NCBI GenBank assembly: GCA_038380435.1
Contig: JAWZYU010000006.1
Coordinates: 35,838,501-35,902,500 of the forward strand
Reading direction: 5' to 3'
Origin: Ryuthela nishihirai
Lineage: Eukaryota > Arthropoda > Arachnida > Araneae > Heptathelidae
DNA length: 64,000 bases
The notes under the pieces are model-generated. The model was not told where the DNA came from, did no database searches, and saw only the letters and a list, made by a program, of their open reading frames with translations. A program made the translations under genes and the position numbers. How positions within the stretch are numbered: position 1 is the stretch's first letter; the number at the start of each line of letters is the position of its first letter. Of the stretch, positions 58,300 through 64,000 are shown piece after piece.

Positions 58300-58480
58300 C
58301 GCATTGGCAAAAATTTTACAGCAAGCACAAAATTCGAGAAAAAAAAGCAAATTGCAAAAGTAAACCCAATCTTCAATGAACCATTGTACTATATTTATTG
58401 AAGTGCTTCTGAAGAATTTCTGCTACGTTTGGTAAGAATTGTTTGAAGTAAACAGAGTGTTAACTTGTGAAGTGGAATAA
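58300..58480 (+). repeat. Receptor upstream module, copy 3
   Basis: TATATTTATTGAAGTGCTTC and AGAATTGTTTGAAGTAAACA match copies 1 and 2. No receptor frame follows on the + strand; a SINE-A begins at about 58508. It is thus an orphan module, perhaps left from a deleted or rearranged receptor copy. Confidence 0.55.
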
Positions 58481-58507
58481 TTTCTGAAACTAAACAGAAT
58501 ATATCGG

Positions 58508-58866
58508 GGAGGGGGGAGTCAGTCGGTAGCGCTCCAGGCTCGTAATCTGCAATTCCCAAATTCGAGTCCCATTTGGGCCAGCATAGAGATTTATCTCTGC
58601 AAAACTCCCCGAGAGGACATAGATGGGCTTGCAAAGGCCGCTGTCCGTCGGATGGGACATTAAGCCGTGGCCCCTATGTACGAGAGCCATACCCTGTACA
58701 TGTTAAAGAACACGCTGAATGGCCTTGACGGGAGTCTACCATATGGATCCTAACAGCTGTCAAGTGGACCCCCTGCCCTCAACCTTCTCTGAGCCCTTGG
58801 GTCCTTGTTACCTGGCCATTAAGCTTTTTGTGTGTAAAAAAATGGCACTCAGAGGTAAAACAATCC
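58508..58866 (+). repeat. SINE-A, near-complete copy
   Basis: The head CAGTCGGTAGCGCTCCAGGC and AAATTCGAGTCCC, the body CCGTCCGTCGGATGGGACAT and AAGAACACGCTGAATGGCC, and the end CTCAGAGGTAAAACAATCC are all present. It lies directly after the receptor upstream module. Confidence 0.85.
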
Positions 58867-59314
58867 AACTCTAGTGTAGTGATAATCTACATTAGAGTGA
58901 TATGTGTCTAGCAGATCAGCTTCTTTATTGATTCTGGCTATCGGAAATATTTCCATGTAAAGGTGGTGTCTGTAATCCCATGAGCATCGACAGGTTGAGT
59001 GTATTTTGTCTGAGCGGACAGCCTTGAGTAAATGGGGGGAAGAAAGGAGGGATATTAATTATGCATAAAAATGAAAGTGGTGCAATTTGTTTTAAATTTA
59101 AGTTAAAGCTATTTTTTTTTAAATCAATTAAAATAAATTATTCATTGATAAGGATTTTATAAAAAAATCATTGAGAATATTTTAAAAATAATTTCCATAT
59201 TTTTAAAAATTTATAACTACTAGTTGAGTTTTTAGAAATTTTAATATGACAAAAACTGCTATATTTTACAAAAGTAGGTCTTCTGTTACTGCAGTGTCCA
59301 GGCCTATTGTAACG

Positions 59315-59520
59315 AGGTGGCCTTGACACGGCGTCACGGCTGAACGTTCCATCCAAAGGATGACGGCCTTTCCAAGTCCATCGGTGTCACCTAGTGACCG
59401 AGGAAAAGGTAGGGAGGTTTGCGGAGATAAATTTCAATACTGGTCCAGCTGGGACATGTATCTGGGAACTATAGATTACGAGCCTGGGACGTTATCGAAT
59501 GGCCCCTCGCCATTCTATCG
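59315..59520 (-). repeat. SINE-A fragment
   Basis: Reverse copy: GAGGTGGCCTTGACACGG, GTTCCATCCAAAGGATGACGG, CATCGGTGTCACCTAGTGAC, ending at the head region CGAATGGCCCCTCGCC. The 3' part of the SINE is missing. Confidence 0.75.
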
Positions 59521-59614
59521 GATAATTAACATGAGATAGTGTTCATCTTGTACTGTTGTCACACCTGGATGACTTTACACTAATCTATGGCTGAGTCTGG
59601 TACTCTTCATCTAA

Positions 59615-59805
59615 TGCCTACTGGTCCAATGCCGTTTCGTTCAATGTCGAGTGTTCCAATGCCAAATCGTCTAACGTAGACGATTGGTCTAAAGGGACGA
59701 TTCGTCTAATGGGACAACTCGTCCAAAGCTGATTCGTCCAAAGAGACAATTCGCCCAAAGCTCGCTCGTTCAAAAGTGCAATAGCCAATGATTCGTCCAA
59801 TGACT
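59615..59805. repeat. Short degenerate repeat (TCGTCCAAAGNGACGA)
   Basis: About ten 14-18-bp units such as GATTCGTCCAAAGAGACAA, ATTCGTCTAATGGGACAA and TTCGTCCAATGAC. Many units are self-complementary (TCGTC with GACGA). The array abuts the 3' end of receptor pseudogene 3. Confidence 0.8.
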
Positions 59806-60286
59806 GTGAGGAATTATTCTTTCAGCTGGAGAATTAAAGACTACAGGTAAGCACACTTCCACAAACAGAGAGAATGAAAATTCTAGTGAAAAAAAAAACA
59901 CCCCAACTTGAAGCGAAGTAGAAAGTTCTTCTTCTAACGATTTTAGAAGAAACGGGACAGCTGTATCCCTTGTAGAAGAAATGACTGCATTTTCCGGTAT
60001 TTGGTGGAGAGTGGTTTCTATTTCCATATCCTTTTCTTGTATTGAGAAGCAGAAACAGATGGCAAAAAATGACAAAGTGGCGTTGAGTGTTGAAAAAGAC
60101 AAATGCAAGAGAATGAATATAGCAGTGTTAGGGCTCAAAGCATAGAGTATGCGACCTAAAGTGATGAACATCAATAGAACGTCTAAAGTTATAACAAGAA
60201 ATATCGAAGAAGAAAATACCTTTTACATCATGCGAATAACACTCATTTTCTCTTTGTAACCATTTTGTATTTCAATAGCCTTCGAC

Positions 60287-60856
60287 CAATGAGATAAAAT
60301 ATATAGAGTGAGCAACCGCTGTGTTACAGCGTCCCCAGTCTGAAGCTAAAGTAAGCTCGTTAATGCTCACCCTTTACATGGCCGCCAACATGTTAAGTAT
60401 AGGCAATCACTTAACAAGCGCCTTTTCATAGTATTATGTTTACATGCCTTAATAAACAAACGGATTTCTAATTTCATTAAATTGTAGTATCGAACAAAAT
60501 ATTTGCTGTCAAAAATGTCTGGAAATAACGCGATCTTTTAACTGATATTTTTTTATATTAAATACAATATTTTTATAGGCTATTAAAGGTTCAACTAACA
60601 TGATTGATTGGATTTTATCCTAAGAACGAAAACTTAATTTAATTTAAAAAAAAGAAAATATTTAACTACTTAGGCTTAGTGCACCTTCTACTGTGGCATA
60701 TAAACTGACAGGCTCCTGTCAAACCTCTGCCGCAAGCAGCTGCATTGAGGGAGTATTTATTTATTTACAATAGGCAGCCATGTAAAGGGTGGGCAAGACG
60801 TAGTTCGAATTGTTTCAACTTTTGGAACCGGTTCCGCACTTGTTTACTTAACCGTT
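60287..60856. mobile_element. 570-bp insertion, possibly hAT-type
   Basis: GCCTTCGAC stands at 60278-60286 and again at 60857-60865, bounding a block absent from the other receptor copies. The block begins CAATGAG and ends AACCGTT. An 8-bp reading of the duplication (CCTTCGAC) would give CA...TG-ended hAT-like termini. Internally CTCACCCTTTACATGGC (60375) and GCCATGTAAAGGGTGGG (60778) are inverted repeats, and 60690-60765 is a piece of SINE-B. Confidence 0.55.
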
Positions 60857-60937
60857 GCCTTCGACATATCTATAGTTGCCACTAAATAATTCTTCAAGGT
60901 AACATTAGAACCTTGAAGTTGATTTCGGAAAAGAATG

Positions 60938-61326
60938 AGAGGCGGTGGTGGCTCAGTCGGTAGCGCGGCAGGCTCGTAATCTGTAGTTCCCAGGTTGAAG
61001 TCCCAGCTCGGTTAGCGTTGAGATTTATATTCGCAAAATTCCCCGCCCTGCCCCCGGTCAGTAGGGGACTCCTATGGACTTGGTAAAGGTCGTCGTCCGT
61101 CGGATGGGACGTAAAGCCGTGGTCCCGTGTACGTGAGAGCCATACCCTGTGCACGTTAAAGAACACACTGGATGGCCTTGACGGGAGGTTACCATCTGTC
61201 TCCCAACAGCTGTTCCAGTGGGTCCCTCCCCCAACCTTCTCTGAGCCTTCGGGGTCCATGTGACCTGGCCACTTAGCCCAGGGTGTGCAAAAAAGTGCCG
61301 CTCAGAGGTAAAACAACTGAACCCAA
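60938..61326 (+). repeat. SINE-A, complete copy with 12-bp TSD
   Basis: The 389-bp reference copy. CGGAAAAGAATG stands on both sides (60926-60937 and 61327-61338). The head has GTGGCTCAGTCGGTAGCGC (box A) and GGTTGAAGTCCC (box B); the body includes CCGTCGGATGGGACGTAAAG and GTGCACGTTAAAGAACACA; the 3' end is CTCAGAGGTAAAACAACTGA. The direct duplication shows LINE-driven retrotransposition. It interrupts receptor pseudogene 3. Confidence 0.9.
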
Positions 61327-62078
61327 CGGAAAAGAATGCAAGGAAAACTATATATTAATGAGACAAAACTGGGTATCAAAAAATTAAATACACTCTATTC
61401 TAACAGGATAGGAACATTATTAAAGTTTTATGTGGAAATCTTTTATCATATTCTGTTTTGAAAAAGTATGCTTTCATATACTGCATGACTTCATTTCATT
61501 TTAATGTTAAAACTGATAGAGAAGCCATTATGGGGATGGCGATACTGACATAAATACATAGCTTAATTACACAATATTACATTAATTACATAAATACAGA
61601 ACTAAAATATGGACGATTACAGAAAAAAATATCTATTTGTCCACTTTGATGACAAACAGTCCAAATATTTTGCATCTTCTCTTGTCTGAAATATATACTG
61701 CCCCATAATGTTATGGAAAGTATGCAGTTCATGACACAGATGACAAAATTTTTTATAACGGATCCAGATAAACACGAATGCTTGACACAACTGAAAATTA
61801 ATACTGTTATTAAGGGCAAAAGTAGCAAGTGTACGGCAAATTTCACTACTGTCACCAGAATTCTGATAGGTATTGAAATATTTTTATGCTGCTTAGACCA
61901 TTAATTCCCAAAGGTAGAAATCATAATATTTTTAAGGTAGCACTTTTATTATAAACAAAAATAAATGTAAATAGCTAGTTGTGATAAAAAACAGCAACAA
62001 TTTGTGACCACAGAAGACACAGAAAAATGTTGCGTGTACACAACTTTGGGGATTATGAGAACATGAATACTTAAAGTT

Positions 62079-63790
62079 AAAACACATGGAATTGTCTGAA
62101 GCAGCCTGCATGAATATCAACTTGACACTTTTTACACATATATATTGTATTGCTTTTACAATGTCTATATCTTCTTGCTTTTTTCTCCTGTTCAACTATA
62201 ACATAGTCAGTATTGTCAAACCGTACTTCGGTGGTTAATGAGATCTTGGATGGACGCACATAGTTGGGTTTTGGAGAAATAATGTTCAGTCCACTAGACC
62301 CTGCTATCTCCTTATTTTCTTGACTATTACTGTCTTTTATTTTCATAAGAGTAGCAGTTACATAATATTTGAATTCTATCTGTGTCATATTCTGCTTATT
62401 TCCTATATTATAGATATTTCACGCATTCACAATTACGCTATCTATCATATTTATAGAAAGCGGCAACCACAATTTCTTTCCCCTTACACGAATTCTGTAG
62501 TTTGCATTACCGTATCATGGAGATCAACTCCACCCATGTGCTGATTGTATTCAGCAACAACTTTTGGCTGAGCAACAGCAATCTTCTGTTCCTTTCTATT
62601 TTATCTTTTAGCAGATACCAGTGGTTCGATACTGCAGTTTTTTGTAGCGACAGTCACGACAGAATTGTCATTCCATCTTATGATCAATACTTCGTGTTCC
62701 TTATCAAAAGAAAAATCATATGAACCTCTTTCTTTTTTCTTGATACACTTTACTGTTTCCAAAATATTATTGCTTGTACGATTCTCACGAATTGTATCCG
62801 TGGCATAAAAACCTTTATTTTTCAGTACACATAATAACTTATGCAAGGAGAAAAAGTTATAAAAAAATACACGATGCTTAGATGGATGCTGCACAATGGA
62901 CAAAAGATCCAGTATAACCCTTTCTCCTACACCTAAGTCGTTCTCTTCGGTATTCGCAATCTTTCCGCCATATGGTATAAATTTATATAAATATCGATTG
63001 GAACTACATAGATACCACAGTCAATTTGGAAAATTTATGATTTAGATCTAATTGATCATTATCTGATAAGGGTATATTTTGTTTGATGGAATCAAATCTA
63101 TTCCTACTCATGCAATTTCTTACTAGTGGTATACCTTTGTCCTCATCCTTCGATCAATATATTTTTGTAGCTGGTAAGATATGGTAATCGGTAAAAATCA
63201 ATATACCACAAAAGCGCTTCAGACTTGCCTTGCTTAATTCAACAGAATGTCGATTATGATCATTTGCATATTTTTTTGAATAACCGACAATATTTTCCCA
63301 GACATCCTCACTAAAATATAAAAAAATAACGTATGGAGACTTGCCACTAATTTTGCTTTCAATTTCCTCTATCATAATATGTTCTTGTTTTTGTGCTAAA
63401 CTTTCGTAAATCGGATATTTCTTTTTTTCCACTTCGGAATAGCTTTCTTTGCTTTTGTTTTGACAGTTGTTCTAGGGGAAGTTTTTTAGTTTCTTGGAAC
63501 TTGATGCTGTAGGTCGCTCTTCTTCGACATCTTGACCTTCATCTGGTAAATTTGCATGGACCTCGTAGGTTCCAACTATGTCTGACAAAACATTTTCACT
63601 CTCTCATCTCACATATATCATCACTAATATCTTCCTCATCTATAAGTCCGTCAACCGTTGGTAGTATGTACGCCGCATCAATATTTTCAGCTTGTTGCAA
63701 ATCGTCATCCTCTTCTAATATAGAAATTAGGTCTGCAGTTGACAAAGGTCTATTTTTTTCCCACCACTGGCCACCACTAGTATTTAGAAA
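62079..63790 (-). pseudogene. piggyBac-type transposase, decayed
   Basis: A cut-and-paste DDD transposase family with TTAA target sites. On the - strand: an acidic N-terminal part at 63790-63550 (ILEEDDDLQQAENIDAAYIL), a core start at 63432-63154 (VWENIVGYSKKYA, LKRFCGILIFTDYHILPA), the central core at 62903-62601 (HRVFFYNFFSLHKLL, KKKERGSYDFSFDKE, WNDNSVVTVAT), NQHMGGVDLHDT near 62550, and a C-terminal cysteine-rich end at 62160-62085 (CKSNTIYMCKKCQVDIHAGC). Frame changes near 63150, 62910, 62590 and 62490 break it. The second catalytic Asp is Tyr here (FFYNFF where active members have FDNF). The last cysteine-rich motif is intact. No TTAA-bounded ends were identified. Confidence 0.85.
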
Positions 63791-63845
63791 GAAATATCCT
63801 AAGATAGCAAATAACGACTTATTATTGAATGCATTTACATCATAA

Positions 63846-64000
63846 TAAATACTTACTTGAACTATATATTTTTAGCTGTACTGCTGAATATACACTTCAA
63901 TAATTATCTAATATCAATTATTGTTATATTAACAAGACGAAAAGCTTAGTTCAACTTCACAATCGCTGAATACTGACATCACTCATATCAGAACTAAAAT
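63846..64000. other. No supported feature to window end
   Basis: AT-rich sequence; the 5' end of the piggyBac relic or its flank. Confidence 0.35.

Larger units (their letters stand above)
59810..61920 (-). pseudogene. Gustatory-receptor-like pseudogene 3, with insertions
   Basis: A third receptor paralogue, split by two insertions. On the - strand the N-terminal membrane segments are at 61900-61590 (LITVLIFSCVKHSC, WGSIYFRQEKMQNIW), the central part at 61550-61330 and 60935-60866, and the C-terminal part at 60277-59815 (FITLGRILYALS, FLLKSLEEELSTSLQ). A SINE-A (60938-61326) and a 570-bp block (60287-60856) interrupt it. Independent of these, a stop stands in the motif before the fifth membrane segment and frames shift between segments. 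It is more diverged from the intact gene than pseudogene 2 and so is older. Confidence 0.85.

Overview
This 64 kb window reads as AT-rich, repeat-dense intergenic DNA from an arthropod, most likely a spider. That assignment is an inference from the chemoreceptor family, the mix of transposons and the tRNA-derived SINEs; no single-copy marker gene confirms it. Only one intact host-type gene is visible: a single-exon seven-transmembrane gustatory-receptor-like gene on the + strand at 6908-8263. Two broken paralogues lie on the - strand near the far end (about 54531-55760 and 59810-61920). An upstream module of the intact gene (about 5460-5760) is repeated at 57000-57260 and 58300-58480, so receptor copies and upstream DNA were duplicated together.

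The most notable object is a 4452-bp LTR element at 10551-15002. It has two LTRs of 718 bp that appear identical, a 4-bp target duplication (ATAT), a tRNA-Leu-type primer binding site and a polypurine tract, but no protease, reverse transcriptase or integrase core. One 990-codon frame fills the interior. It joins a gag-like coiled coil and a decayed zinc knuckle to an unidentified segment and then to about 357 residues of thymidine phosphorylase. An overlapping frame near the 3' end holds C2H2 zinc-finger-like sequence joined to a Gypsy-type Pol C-terminus. This looks like a recent non-autonomous retroelement that captured host coding sequence.

Layout. 1-5020: a direct duplication copy, SINEs, a minisatellite and a Tc1/mariner MITE. 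5460-8510: receptor gene and upstream repeats. 9340-10240: LINE relic. 10551-15002: the thymidine phosphorylase LTR element. 15227-18300: SINEs and the second duplication copy. 19312-21799: RTE/BovB-like LINE copy A with its 3' tail grown into a microsatellite. 21800-24503: Gypsy-type relics in an unexpected order. 24884-27867: a Harbinger relic, then a nest of a hAT MITE in a Tc/mariner-type transposon in a jockey-like LINE. 28690-30875: LINE pieces. 31224-40522: a 9.3-kb element with 1.3-kb inverted repeats, AG termini and 6-bp target duplications (Polinton/Maverick-like), which splits a SINE and itself carries LINE copy B. 41040-47655: three more LINEs, one holding an unidentified 258-bp insertion. 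47826-53825: SINEs, tRNA-like sequences and AT-rich repeats. 54531-61920: receptor pseudogenes with SINE and hAT insertions. 62079-63790: a decayed piggyBac transposase.

There is no operon-like co-operation between genes. The window is one chemoreceptor locus heavily reworked by transposons, and its value lies in the nested, datable insertions and the gene-carrying retroelement.
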